DNA from: Sclerotiophoma versabilis
Taxonomy: Eukaryota > Ascomycota > Dothideomycetes > Pleosporales > Didymellaceae
NCBI GenBank assembly: GCA_012274445.1
Contig: JAAROD010000090.1
Location: 1,153,709-1,217,708, forward strand
Direction: 5' to 3'
DNA length: 64,000 nucleotides
A program made the position numbers and the translations under genes. Below are positions 24,885 to 37,000 of this stretch, one piece after another. The number at the start of each line of letters is the position of its first letter. The first letter of the stretch is position 1. The notes under the pieces are model-generated. The model was not told the DNA's origin. It ran no database searches and saw nothing but the letters and a program-made list of their open reading frames with translations.

Positions 24885-26750
24885 ATATACCTTATAGGCA
24901 AGTAGTACACATAGGTAAGCAGTGCGCTTTTACTAAGACTATACTAAAACCTACTCTATTATAGCCTATAACAACCTACTATAATACTGCATAGAGTAGA
25001 ATAACCTTTAATATTACTTAGAGACCTCTTCTACTTTATTCTTATATGTTTACGTATTATGCCTAGTCTCTCTATACTGTCTATAGTGTTATTAGAAGAA
25101 CTTAGCTCTTTTAGTGTGTACTCTCTTCTTCTACTTCTTACTATTACTACACGCTCTAAACTCCTTAAGAGTAGTTATCTACTAGCTCTCTTTAACTATA
25201 AGAGTTCTTTCTGCCTTAATTTACTTTCTTTTATATAATTTCTAGTATAAGGTAGCCTTATTTACTACTTAAAGCTTAGTAATCTTCTATTGTGCTAATA
25301 CTAGCTTATACACAATTATTACTACTCTCTTTAAGACCTTCTTAAACACCTTAACTATAGAGGTAGATAAGCTATCTATATGCTTCTAAATTCTTATCTT
25401 TATAAGTGTTAATTATAACCTAAGTTCTAGAGTGTTACTAGAGGTCTATAACTACTAGGGTGTGTTATTAATAGAGAGTTATAGTAATAGAGTGCGCAGC
25501 TTTATATTAAGGGTTAATATAACCTATTCTAGGTTAAATAGGACTAGTCTAGCCTCTTAGAACTCTCCTTAGATATTACTAGAGGTAAATAAAGCCTTAA
25601 AGGCTGCTATAAAGTATAGTAGGAACTTAACCTTTATAATATAGTTAATCTAGTTATAGATAAGGTTTTTAGCTTAGTACCTATACGCCTTCTTTAAAAG
25701 AGTAAAACAACCTATATTAAGAGGCTGTAGAAGGTGTAATAAGTAAGAAGGTATATAAGTAGTAATAATCTTATTATTCTTATAGTATTACTAGAATATA
25801 AGTAAGTTATAGCTCTTATAGCTATTAATAACTAGCAGATAGTAGGTACTAACAGTACACTTCTTTATATATATATTAAAGTGCTTTAGCTAGTCTAGAC
25901 TAAGCTTATTAGTAGTCTAGCTATTATTAGAGACTCTAATTTTCTAATTCTATAGTATGTCCCCCTCTTTATACTAGAAAGAGAGGTAGTAGTGCACTTT
26001 AAAGATAATAAAGAGTAGAATAGCCTAACCTTTAGTATTAACGCCTTATATAACTGTTATCTACTCTCTATTACCTAGCTAGACTGCCTTTAGCTATTCT
26101 TATTACTTTAAAGCTATAATAACTACCTCTATTAATATAATGCCTATTATAAAGCTAGCCTTATTAAAGTTATAGGTGTTATTATTCTAAATACTATACT
26201 TAGCTTTAATATTAGCTACTAGGCTAAACTAGCTTTAGATTACCTTAGAATCCTTGCAGAGGGCTCTCTTATAGTTATACTTTTAATTAAACTTTATTAT
26301 AAGCTCTAGTTAGTGCTTAACAAACGTACTAGGCTAGTTTAGGCTAATATAGCCTAGACTGCGCTTAGCGCGCAAAGAATTAGCTATATTAGCTATAGCT
26401 GCAAGCTAAGGGGGAAATCCTTGCATAACTAGCTTAAGTATATACTTAATAATTACCTGCTCCTTAGTATTAGTTAGGTTCTGTAAGTTAGCTATAGTAT
26501 TAGCGCGTAAAGGTTGTCTAGCGCGTTGTTTGCGTAGTGTAGTTTTAGAGATGTTATAGATAGCTACAGCGCGTTTTATAGAGAGCTTAGGGTTAATTCT
26601 AAGAGCTTAAACTGCAAGCTGTATCTGAGCTTCTTTTAACGCGTCTAGCTGGCGCTGTTGTTAAGGCATTGGTAGAGAAGTAGTGTTTTAGTGTGGTCTT
26701 GGCAAAAGCGCGCCGCTTGCCCGTGTGCACCGCTCACCCGTAAGGTACGT
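24885..26750 (-). mobile_element. Pogo/Fot-like DNA transposon, 1,866 bp, with 66-bp TIRs
   Basis: Inverted terminal repeats lie at 24885-24950 and 26685-26750. The unmutated right end reads (complement) ACGTACCTTACGGGTGAGC…; the left end reads ATATACCTTATAGGCAAG, the same sequence after RIP. TA flanks both sides (24883-24884 and 26751-26752), the target of the Tc1/mariner superfamily. The element borders the non-mutated island, and its last ~370 bp (26380-26750) keep CpA/TpG while the rest is fully mutated. Confidence 0.88.
24960..26669 (-). pseudogene. Pogo/Fot-like transposase, RIP-inactivated
   Basis: Probable start ATG at 26669-26667 (minus). The little-mutated N-terminal part shows a psq-type helix-turn-helix (LSIKRAVAIYNISKTTLRKQ) and then a CENP-B-like DNA-binding region (EQVIIKYILKLVMQGFPP). 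The DDE catalytic domain is recognisable but altered: YNFNKASF near 26160, LVINSYKSYN near 25830, and LLQPLNIGCF near 25715. In each, the catalytic Asp reads Asn through TpG to TpA. The CENP-B HTH plus DDE_1 arrangement is that of fungal Fot1/pogo transposases. Stops appear even in the N-terminal part, so it is dead. Confidence 0.82.
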
Positions 26751-26940
26751 TACTAGATAAGCTATTATATCTATTAGTAATTACTAGTCTTATAATAATA
26801 TCTTAACTATCTTTATTAGTAAGCTATATACAGTTAGCCTTTAAAAAGAGTAATTAGTTCTAAGTAATACTATAAGTCTTTATAATTGTTTCCTATCTAT
26901 CTAGATACCTAGGTAATCTACTTATTAATTCTCTGTTTGC
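26751..26940. other. RIP-degraded margin of the island
   Basis: AT-rich DNA without CpA/TpG between the transposon end and the island. CpA/TpG reappear from about 26935. Confidence 0.5.
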
Positions 26941-27393
26941 TACGGTCTTCTCTTTAATGCTATGAATATACCTATTTCTTATTTTACCGGATGGACTAAG
27001 CTGAGGGTCTGGACGAAAATGATGCATTGCTTCAGGGATTCACCACGACGAACCTTGTTACGCCACAGCGACGGCGATGCAAAAGCGTACCATACGAAGG
27101 CTTGGTTTTAAGTGTGAGCTACTTTATCTAAGGATGGCTCTAACTCTTTGCTTGTTGACTGCACACGCAAATCTACAGACGGCGCTATCAGAGCCGTAGA
27201 CATTGCGTTGTCCTTTGCGATGCGTAAAAAGATGAATAATGCGCAGCCTTTACATGGGAGAAAGGCTGCGACAGCCGTGATCATCTCAATGTGTGATTGT
27301 CTCACAATGTCGTGAATTATGATTGCAGTACACTATCAACAAGATGTCATAAAGGCGTGAGTGTGGTTCCAAGTTATCGATGGACTCTTTTAC

Positions 27394-27636
27394 ATGCTAC
27401 CGGTCAACCATGGCGATGCGGTTTACATGGCTCTAGACTGTTTCGGATGTACATGGCTGTTTGTGACTGATTTAGTGAAGAACTCACTTTCATGTCCAGG
27501 ACCCAGTCGATGCCAATCTCGAACATCAATGCGGCGCCCAGCTTGCAACTCAGGTATCAAGCACACCCATTACATAAGAATTTGCGATGAACACACGGCA
27601 CCCGATGAAGATAACAAATGTTGGAGACTGAGATGA
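27394..27636 (+). CDS. Possible small cysteine-rich protein, doubtful
   Basis: A frame of 80 codons from ATG 27394 to TGA encodes a protein with seven cysteines (…DCFGC…SCPG…RCQS…ACNS…ICDE…KCW). The frame is open upstream to 27361. There is no N-terminal signal peptide and no recognised domain, and an odd cysteine number argues against a simple disulfide-rich secreted protein. It may be chance or one exon of an unrecognised gene. It is listed only because it shares the island with the secreted-protein gene. Confidence 0.2.
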   Translation: MLPVNHGDAVYMALDCFGCTWLFVTDLVKNSLSCPGPSRCQSRTSMRRPACNSGIKHTHYIRICDEHTAPDEDNKCWRLR

Positions 27637-28006
27637 TTTGATATCGGCGATAGTGGAACAACGTTGGAGACGCGGGCGAAACGAGCGTTGGCGGAGGAGT
27701 CCATGTAGATGGATTTACGCTAGGTTGCACTACCGGTAATTCTCCCAACGTGTCGAGGGTGTGCTTTTACCGTGTCAACAGACAGCAGAATATCCTGTCC
27801 CACCAAGTTCTCAACCTCTCATTATTAAGGCAACAGGTGTTGCCTCTAGGAGTTAATTCTGCTCCTTGAGTTACTACAGTGAGATCTAAATCAAATCCTA
27901 GCGTAACTAGAAATCCATTAGTTTGTGCAAATAGAGAAGATAATTTGACTAAAATTTGCCTGGAGCTGATGATGTCTTCCAGCATACAGCTAGTCGCACT
28001 AGCGAT

Positions 28007-28461
28007 CTACGCCTGCGTTAAACTGAACTTGACGTCGCCCTCGGGTGAAGCACCTCCTACACACGTACTTTCAAAGCTCCCCTTCGGACACGTTAGCTGC
28101 GCTGCTTTGATACATCTCTCCCAGCGACCCTTGGAGATATTGATAGTACTGCCATCCTGTGTTGCATTCAAGGTGAATAAACTTTTCCCAGACTGGCCCG
28201 TTGTCGACGTAGGACTTCCATTGCACTTTTGTATTGAGCCCGCGATGCCACCGCATATGCCCAAAATGGCAACGTTGGTGTCATGTGTGTCGAACAAGCT
28301 AAATTCATGTCAATTGATGGACGGAGAAGTGGTAAGGAGAACATGTACATGGAATTGTCTAGGCAGTTAGTGCCAGTTACTTCATTGCCTGACACAATTT
28401 GTTGAGGGAGGGCGAGGATACTTGAAGCAAACACCGCGGGGAGGATAATTCTTAGATGCAT
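28007..28461 (-). CDS. Small secreted cysteine-rich protein (effector candidate), two exons
   Basis: Exon 1 is 28461-28349 and exon 2 is 28298-28007 (stop TAG). A 50-nt GT-AG intron joins two frames that look unrelated unspliced. The 134-residue product starts MHLRIILPAVFASSILA, a typical signal peptide with cleavage probably near residue 17. Six cysteines follow at 33, 53, 63, 100, 108 and 117, an even number compatible with three disulfides. N-glycosylation sequons occur around residues 64, 84 and 91. I recognise no named family. I chose ATG 28461 over an in-frame ATG 36 codons upstream because the signal peptide begins there and the upstream residues are not signal-like. Six cysteines, small size, secretion and isolation among RIP-mutated transposons match effector genes of plant-pathogenic fungi. 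Function and host are not shown by the sequence. Confidence 0.75.
28299..28348 (-). other. 50-nt spliceosomal intron
   Basis: Donor GTACAT after …AATTCCAT, acceptor TTTAG before CTTGTTC, with a branch-like ATTGAC about 10 nt before the acceptor. It is phase 2. Removing it fuses exon 1 directly to the frame that stays open to the stop at 28007. The length is typical of ascomycete introns. Confidence 0.78.
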
Positions 28462-29250
28462 GATGATGAGAAGTCTGTGTGCCGATAGCCGAATACTGGT
28501 GTTCAACAGATGATTGAGCGGGGAGGTCCACGTGATGAATTTGATGTACAAAGCAGCCAAGTTCAACAAAGCAAAGTGAGATGTAAAGATAGACTCAAGT
28601 GTGGTAAGGGGTTTGCATGAGTGAGAATGCTACCGATATCAATGTTCCTGAGGCAAACGTAGGCTTAAGTACTTTACTCACCGGACTGCAAAGGGGTTGC
28701 TTTGCTTCCTCGCAGGACAGTGTCGCAGCGAATAAACGTATTAAAATAAGGACCATTTTTAAAGAGATGGCGGAATATTATTGAGCAGATGTTTGGTGTT
28801 CAGAACGTACACGGCCATGTCCGAGGGCTGACACAGCATGCGTCTCATCGAAGTCTCATCGTCTGTTAGATTTTCTCTGGGCCTTAATCAGCAAACAATT
28901 AACGAAAAATTTGTTAGCCGCGCCAGCAGTAACTTAAGAAGACAAAACAACTACAACGCTGGCATTGCGTAACGGTCACGTGCAAGCAGATGCTTCTCAA
29001 GCTTAGCGAACCCCCTTGCGAGGGCCGCTCCTTTCAAACCTATGCTCAAGAGGCTTAAGGTAAACTGAATAATCTGATTTTATCGCGTTAAGATGAACTG
29101 GACCAACATGCCTCAAGTGCGTTGTAACCGCACCTCCTGAGCTTAGGTACATAATAGACAACCCTACTGTGCTCTTAGCGAACTTTATAGCTTGCTCTAG
29201 GATTATTGCAATCATAAATTCTTCACTTCATCAGCGGTACCTGTCAGGAT

Positions 29251-29962
29251 TGCTAGCCTTTATAGTAAGCGAGTTATAATCTACTAATTCCTAGCTTTTA
29301 TAAGGTGTTCTATCTATTTATGCACAAAAGTTATTAACTAAAGCCACACAATAAAGCTATTACTGTAAGAAACTGTAGCAGACTAGTCTACTAGTGCTTG
29401 CGATAATTACAGGCCAAGAGACTTAGTTAGTTTCTTAACTTTGCGGCCACGCCGTAGGGTTGTTGTAGTAGATAGGGGTGCTACTACTTTTACCTTAAGA
29501 ACTATCTCAGCAACACTGCGACAGCAATTACCTGCTCTTTTACTATAGAAGGCTTATAAGGTACCTAAACACTACAGATCTCTCCCTTTTTAGATAATTG
29601 TATATCTTATTAGAGTTGTTTGTAAACTTGCAAATTCTGCTACTTAGGCCTTTCTAGCTGCCTAGTTTACTCTATTACGCTATGTCTTTATACACTGTTT
29701 AAGCTGCGTTTAGTATTAAGCTGCTTCTACTTACTATATAGGCGTACTCTTACTTTCTAGATCCTTAGCTGCCTGCTTCTCTCTAGTACTCTTTACTTTG
29801 CATAGTAAGTAAGAGCAGGCACACTAGTTAGATGCTAAAAGTCTATTTTTGCAGGCGCATAAGCTACACCTATAAAATTTTAACCTTAACTTTAAAGTAG
29901 TAACGTACCTTATAGGTAAGTTAGCTACACAGGTAAGTTAGCTACCTAAAATCCTACTAAAA
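29251..29962. mobile_element. Partly mutated transposon end with a pogo-like TIR
   Basis: The stretch shows intermediate CpA/TpG loss. At 29903-29962 lies ACGTACCTTATAGGTAAG…CCTACTAAAA, which resembles the start of the TIRs at 24885 and 49320 but is a distinct variant. The inward side should run rightward, yet the matching second end was not found. Sequence to the left (29400-29800, best read on the minus strand) contains APLSTTTTLRRGRKVKKL-like basic relics that I cannot assign. A likely fragment of a Fot-type family member. Confidence 0.45.
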
Positions 29963-30151
29963 TTCTTAAAATTCTTTACTATTTATCTTAATAACTATAT
30001 TATTAAATCTTCTAAAAAAATTAAAATAGGTATACATCTATAGAAATAAGAGCGTTTATAATTCTTAGAGTACTAGAATCTATATTATAGAAGTTATTAG
30101 GAGAATACTATACTATAAAGGTTTTTATAGAAGTATTATAAGCTATCTCTA

Positions 30152-30230
30152 ATATAAAGCACTACTAAGCTAGCTATACTACTAAGCTAGCTACTTTTTC
30201 TTAGTATTACTAATACTATATATAAGATAA
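30152..30230 (+). repeat. Isolated TIR of the second pogo-like family
   Basis: ATATAAAGCACTACTAAG… with the internal duplicated motif ACTAAGCTAGCTA, ending …TTCTTAGTATTACTAATA. It matches both ends of the element at 45377-47225 and is preceded by TA. No partner end or transposase was seen here, so this is a solo remnant. Confidence 0.6.
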
Positions 30231-30269
30231 GTAATTACTTTCTACTTTCTATAGAACTAGGCTAGTAAA

Positions 30270-30480
30270 TAAGTTTAGGGTACCTAATATTAGGTTAGAG
30301 TTAGGTTAGAGTTATATAGGCTACAGGTATAGGTTAGGTTAGAGTACCTCTAGCGTAGGTATAGGTTAGGTAGAGGTAGCACTAGCGTAGGTAGAGGTTA
30401 AGTAGAGGTACCTACTAGTATAGGTATAGGTTAAGTAGAGTTAGGTAGAGATTAGGTTTAGAGTACCTAGGCTCTATTTA
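30270..30480. repeat. Degenerate short-unit satellite (GGTTAGAGTTAGGTAGA-like)
   Basis: Irregular repetition of TTAGGTTAGAG, GGTATAGGTTAGG and AGCGTAGGTAGAGGTTA units. The same motif family occurs at about 39130-39335 in an inverted arrangement. Not a regular telomere array. Confidence 0.6.
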
Positions 30481-31022
30481 TCTACCTTTAATATTGTCTA
30501 CAGACGTTTATAGAAGAGACGCTAGTATAAGGCCTACTAGTATACTTATATATTCTCTTACTAGTTCTGCTATTACTGCTAGTACTAGCGCTCTTCTTCC
30601 TATTACCTAGCCTTCTTTTTATATTCTAGCTAGATTTTATATACCTCTATACTATTATCTATAAGTAACTTCTTAAACTAAGAGTATTATAAGACTTTTA
30701 TAGTAGTAATACGCTTTTTAGAATTTTATATAAATATATATCTAAGAAGGTTAAAAAACTACTTATTAAAGTCTATATAGCCTAGTATTATTTCCTATAT
30801 AGTAATAGAGAAGGTTATAATATATAAGATAAGATTATATATAGATAATTTATAAGCTACTAGTTATACTATTTATTATAGCTATTTATAATAGTATAGA
30901 ATTATTGAAATATATAGACCTTTATCTTACTTATATAGAGTTTTTATAAGTAGGTATAACTAAAGTATATAGTATTATAGAAGGTATTAGTAGCTTATCT
31001 CTAGTATTCTCTTTAGTCTTAT
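30481..31022. other. RIP-degraded DNA, no feature recognised
   Basis: AT-rich without CpA/TpG. No LTRs, TIRs or coding relics recognised. Confidence 0.5.
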
Positions 31023-34000
31023 TATTAAGAGTTAAAGTAGCCTTTTAATAAGTATACATTTATCCTATACTATAGAAGTAAAAAGATAAAAAAGAAAGAA
31101 GAAATTATCTCTTCTTATATAAGATATAGTAAGATACTAAGCTATACTCTATAATTATATATATAGGCTTAGTGTATAGTCTTATATACTTAGAGCTTAG
31201 CCTATTATAATACCTCTCTTCTTTACTTTAACGCGTTTACTTATATATAAAACTTAGAGTAGTAATATAATAGTAAAATAGTTACCTATAGGCTAATATT
31301 CTTTAAATAAGGTATAGTATCTAAATTAGGTAATCTAGGTTTTACTATAGGGCTATAATCTTATTATATGCGTACTTCTTTACTTATACTTATATAGTAC
31401 TAGCTAATTATAGTCTATTTATATATAGCTTTAGTACTAGTAGTAGTTCTAATTAGTTATATTACTTTATCTTATAACTTAACTTATAATTACTCTTCTA
31501 TATAGTAACTGTTAGTCTATTAACTTTACTTTTAAGACCTTAATAGTTTTAGTAGAGGTATATAGATCTAAGTCTTCTATATAAACTATATAAACCTCTT
31601 TCTAAAAGCTTTTTTCTTTCTTTACCTTATACTTAACTTATTAATTATTCTATAGGTTTTATATACTTTTTTAGAAGTCTTTATCTTTAATAATCTTCTA
31701 CTCTTATATATTATTATATCTACTCTTACTTATAGTATATAAGGTCCTAGTAGCTAGCTAGGTAGTAGCCTTAACTATCTTTAAGGTTCTACTAGTAGCT
31801 CTGTAAACAGTACTTACTCTGCTACCTTTAACTACCTTATTAATATTACTTACTAGTTTATTACTTATATAACTACTAGAAGTATTATTCTAGCTAATAT
31901 TAATATTTCTTAAAGTTCTGCTAACTTTAACTAGTACTATACTATATAGTATATTATAAATAAAGCTATTACTAATAAGCTCTGCTAGGTTCTTATATTT
32001 ACTTCTATATAGTATTCTTTTCTTTTAAAGTCTTTTTCTTTACTAATATTCTATATAGATTAATATCTATTATATTACTAACTACTTTCTCTACTCTTAT
32101 AACTAGTCTCTATATAATACTGTTTTTAGTTCTAAAGGCTATAATTACTCTTTTATTATTACTTATATAACCTTTTATACTTATTAGCTACATACCTAGT
32201 ACTTCTTCTACTTTAAGGCCTTTATTATTTACTTCTATAGTACTGTTAACCTTACTAGTTATACTAATAAATATACTACTACTATCTAAGGTAAGAAGAT
32301 ATTTATAGCTTTTCTTAGCTGCATGTCTATTACTAGATAGTAAAATAGAGCTTATTCTAACTGCGTATAGAGTAATAGTAGTACTTATTAATACTTTACT
32401 AACTCTTATATAGGTACTTCTTCTAAGTCTATTAATAGTGCTTCTAGTACCTTTAGTTATTCTAGTAGATAGGCTATTATAGCCTTTATAGAGGAGGAAT
32501 ACTTTAGTAATACTAAGTAGGCTCTTAGTAGTATATATAGTTCTTTTATATAGTTACTATTTATAATATAAGTAAGATTCTTCTTCTAGTTTCTAGCTAG
32601 TCTTTTTATAAGTAGCTATATATTCCTTATATAAGCTATCTAACTTCTATAGGCTTTAGTATTAATAATATTAGCTTTTAGCTTCTAAGTTAGAGCTTTA
32701 TAGCCTACCTACTTAACTTAATATTATAATTAATTATTCTATATATATTTAATAAAAATATATTTAATAAAGTATTCTAGGTATTCTTCTTAGTCTCTAT
32801 CTTATATAATAACTACTTTTAGTACTTAAGTATTATATTATAAGAGTAGTAGGTTAGTTATAGTAGGTTATAGTAAATTAATATAGTAGAACTTAGTCTA
32901 CCCTAGAATATTAAGTTTAGCCTAGTAGAAGTCTTATATATAGGCTACTTAGAACTTTCTATTTTTCTAATCTAGCTTTTTACTAGGTCTATTAGTCTAA
33001 ATATTCTTTAGGTTTAGCTAGACCTAGTCTTTAACTTAGTATTTAGATACTAGTTATCTTATATAGTTAGCCTAAGCTTCCTATTATTATTAGAAGTATA
33101 TTATTATTAAAATTACCTAGTTTACTACTTAGTATAAGGTCTATATAATTATTTTAGCCTACTTTTTTAGATCTATTATATAATCTATAAGGTTATCTTT
33201 AGCTAGGTTATCTAGTAGGTCTAGAGGGAATAGTATATTCTTAAACCTATATTAAAAAAAGAAGAGTAAGACTCTAGTTATTAAGTTTATATAGGTATTA
33301 AGTATTAGTTCTAGTAATAGAGTAAGTATAGCCTAGTTATCTTATACTTAGTTTATATATATATATATATAACTTTAATATTACTATTAGCTTTCTTAGT
33401 AAGTTTATTTATTTATAGGTAGAATATAGTTAAAAGGTTCTATTATATACTTAGAAGTTTATATACTCTTTTCTAGAGTTTACTAATAAACTAAGTACCT
33501 TTATCTAAGGTAATAGACTATAGAAGTCTATATAGTTAGTAAACTTCTTATATAAATACCTAAGTAATATTATCTACTTTAATTTTCTCTAATAAGATTA
33601 GAATTATACTCTTACTTATTTAGTTTTTTATAGCTATAAAGTTTATATAACCTAAAGAAAGTAGAAGACTAGTAATAAAATTAACTATAAGGTCTTACTA
33701 TATATAGCTAGGCACTAGTAATAGTTATAGGTAACTATGTTTTCTATTTCTCTAAGAGGTAATTTACTAATAAATATTATAATTCTATATAAAGTAATAA
33801 TTATCTTTACTTATCTCTAGCTAGTACTATATTCTTACTATTATATAGTAGGTTTCTTCTCTTCTAGAGTATTCTATCTAGACTATAAGATATACTTACT
33901 ATATAATACCTATATAGATAGGTTTACTATTTAGTACCTAGGTTCTATTTCTCTACTAGAGTTTATTATTATCTATTACTATATAGTTACCTAAGAATAC

Positions 34001-37000
34001 TACTATCTTTTTTATAATAGTATTTAGAGATCTTATACTATTCTTAATAGCTTATTATATAGCTAAGTATATCTTATTATCTTCTATAGCTTAGTTCTAG
34101 TAATAAGCTATTAAGTTATCTAGAGGTAGTAGCTAAGGTAAGGTGTTTAATAAGATAGTATTTTCTATAGTAAGAGTAGGTGTTTATATAGAAGTAGTAT
34201 AGGTAAGGTCCTATTAATAGAATAGTATAAGTATAATAAACTCTCTACTAGTAAGCTACTTATTATTATCTTCTTAAGGTATGTCTTAGTCTCTTCTTAA
34301 TAGGGCATCTGCTTATATATTTTCTTTTTCTAGTTTATAGTAGATCTTTATATTACTAAACTAGAATATAATTTAAGCCTATTATACGTGTCTTTTTATA
34401 AGCTTTTATTTCTTAGTAAAGTACTTAAGGTTCTTATAGTTAGTAATAACTTTAACTTCTATACGCTTTAGAATTTAGTATCCTATTTCTATAGGTAGAA
34501 GATTACTACTAGAAGTTCCTTATTATAGATAGAGTAGTTTACTTTATAAGGTAGAAATTTCTAAGAGAGGTATACTACTATATAAAGATTACTAGATATT
34601 ATAAGAGATATATAACTATATAGAGGTTACTAAATATATCTTCTTATAAGAGAGTAGCACCTATAGTAAAGCTAAAGGAATTATATTTAACTATAGCCTT
34701 TCCTTCTAGGTCTAAGGTAGTAAATACCTTATTTAATAGAAAGGCTTCCTTTAAAGCTAGAAAGGCTTACTCTTACTTCTTCTTCTATTAGAATAGTAAG
34801 TCTTTCTTTATAAGCTATATAAGCAGCTTAGATAGAGTAGTAAAGTTCTTAATAAACTTTCTATAGAAATTAGTAAATTCTAGAAACTCTTATATACTCT
34901 TAATAGTAGTTAGAGCTTACTACTTCTTAATTACTTATACCTTTTTAGAATTTATAGAAATTCTCTTTTTAGCCTCTAGAATAAAGCTAAGGTACTTTAT
35001 ATATTAGATATTAAATTTATATTTATTAATTTCTAAGTATAGGCTAGCTTCTTATAGGCATTTAACTACTTATTATATATATTTATAATATTTCTATAGA
35101 GACCTCTTAGTAAAGATAAGAATATTATTTAAGTATATAAAGGTAAAGTTATCTAGAAAGTTTCTTAGGGCCTAGTTAATATACCTTTAAAAGGTACTTA
35201 GAGTATTTACTAATCTAAATAGTATTATAAGCTATTTATACAATCTAAACCTTATATAGAAGGTATTTATCTATTTCTATTTCTTAAATATTCTAATCTT
35301 ATAGAAAGTAGTAGTAATATCTAGCTTTATATACTAGGTAGCTTATCTAATTAGGTTTAGAGTTTCTTTAATTAGTAAGAAAAGGTATTAATTCTTCTTT
35401 ATAAGTATATTAAGTACTCTATAGTCTATATAAAAGTAAAGTCTACTTTTTAGTTTTTATATAAATAGTACTAGTAAGGCTGCTAGTAAGTTACTAGCTC
35501 TAATAAACTTCTTTTTAAGTAGGTCTAGTAGTATATAGTATAAAATAAGAAGCTTATTCTAAGATATTATATAGAGTAGGCTGTATAGTACTTCTAGAGT
35601 CTTTTTATCTACTTTATTTAGCTTAATTATATAATTTACCTTTAGGCCCCTATATAGTAGTAGCTTGTTTTCTTCTTCTAGAATAAATAGCTAAATATAT
35701 AATTATAGATATATAGAGAGTATAGCTTATACTTCTTCTTTTATTATTTAGGTTTTAAGTTTTAAAGCCTTCTAGATATCTTATATACTAGTAGTAAAAA
35801 CTTAAACTCTAGAGTTTTTCTTATAGCTATTCTATATATAGTACTAGAAGGCTACTACTAATATAGAGTAGTAGTCTAAAGGGATAAGCACTTTAGTACT
35901 TTATATAGTAACTTTATATTACTTTATCTATAGTAATCTTCTTTAGAAGTTAATAACTTCCTTAATATTCTTTAGCTAGGTCTTCTATAAGATTATATTA
36001 TACTTATATATTAATAGGCTAATATAAGCTGCTACTTATAGCTATTATATACCTCTAATATTAAGAGTAAATTATTTAATCTTAGAAATCTTACTTATTT
36101 AGTTATTTACTTCCTCTATCTTAATAGGAGTAATTAGTATATATAGTAAGTTTATTCTTTATATAAACTATTTATTTACTAGGTAATAGGTATAGTAACT
36201 ATTATTAATTATAGTAGTAGCTTATATATTTAAGTTAATAATTATATAAATTATTATAGGTTTTATTACAGCTAGTTAATAGAGTAAAGAACGTATAGTT
36301 TATATAGGCTTTAGAACTTATTAAAGAGGCTCTAGCGTATAACTTTTAGCTAGAGCTAATCTTTTCTCTTATCTTTAGAGGAAGGCGTCTCTTTAGTAGG
36401 TTAAGCAGAAGCAACTATAGAAGTTCTAGTAGTTACTTTCTACTTATCTATACAGAAAGGTAAGCTAAGATCTACTCTCTTTTTATAGTCCTATACTATA
36501 TAGCCTATATTACTATACTTTAGGCAGGTGCCTATTACTCTTCTTTTCTAAAGTTTTTCTTCTATTCTCTAGTACTCTCTCTTCTTTATATAGAGCTAGT
36601 AAGCACCTACTATAGGCTGCTAGTCTATTTTATTACTATTTCTTTATTAAGGTTTCTAGAGGGTTATATTATATATTTAGGTAGAGTAGCTATTACCTAT
36701 AATTCTATCTACAGCCTTAAGGTTCTTCTAGGTTATTCTAGTATACTATATAAACTATTTATATATCTTAAGTCTAGATAGTTAATATCTAGCTTAGGCT
36801 CTTTATAGCTTACTATTTAAACTATTTTTAAGATAGTTAATCTTCTAAGTATAGCTTACTTTATCTAAGGCTACCTTTTATAGCTTTAGGTTAAACTTTT
36901 AAATTTATAAATTAAAGTTATTCTTACCTTATTTTATTATATATAAGTACTTAAGAGCTTTCTTCTAAGTAGTAGAGTTCTTAAAGAACCTATTAAGGTA

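Larger units (their letters stand above)
26941..29250. other. Non-mutated gene island
   Basis: About 2.3 kb of ordinary composition with frequent CpA/TpG, bounded by RIP-mutated transposons on both sides. Only the secreted-protein gene at 28007-28461 is convincing. The remaining stretches (26941-27390, 27640-28006, 28462-29250) hold short overlapping frames without recognisable domains. One of these is a 70-codon minus-strand frame, 29003-29215. Confidence 0.75.

Noticed and set aside
27108..27305. Minus-strand 65-codon frame with a hydrophobic segment
   Set aside because: The hydrophobic part is not N-terminal enough for a clear signal peptide and contains charged breaks; no homology recognised.
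27879..28370. Long plus-strand frame of 163 codons
   Set aside because: It is antisense to the spliced secreted-protein gene, which has a signal peptide, splice sites and paired cysteines; the plus frame has none of these.
28007..28461. Assignment of the secreted protein to a named effector or toxin family
   Set aside because: Cysteine spacing and sequence do not match families I know well enough to name; only the general class is supported.
29003..29215. Minus-strand frame of 70 codons
   Set aside because: Starts at a real ATG but shows no domain or signal peptide; kept only as a remark in the island entry.
30270..30480. Possible internal telomere repeat
   Set aside because: TTAGG-like words are irregular and mixed with GTAGAGG units; no run of regular TTAGGG is present.
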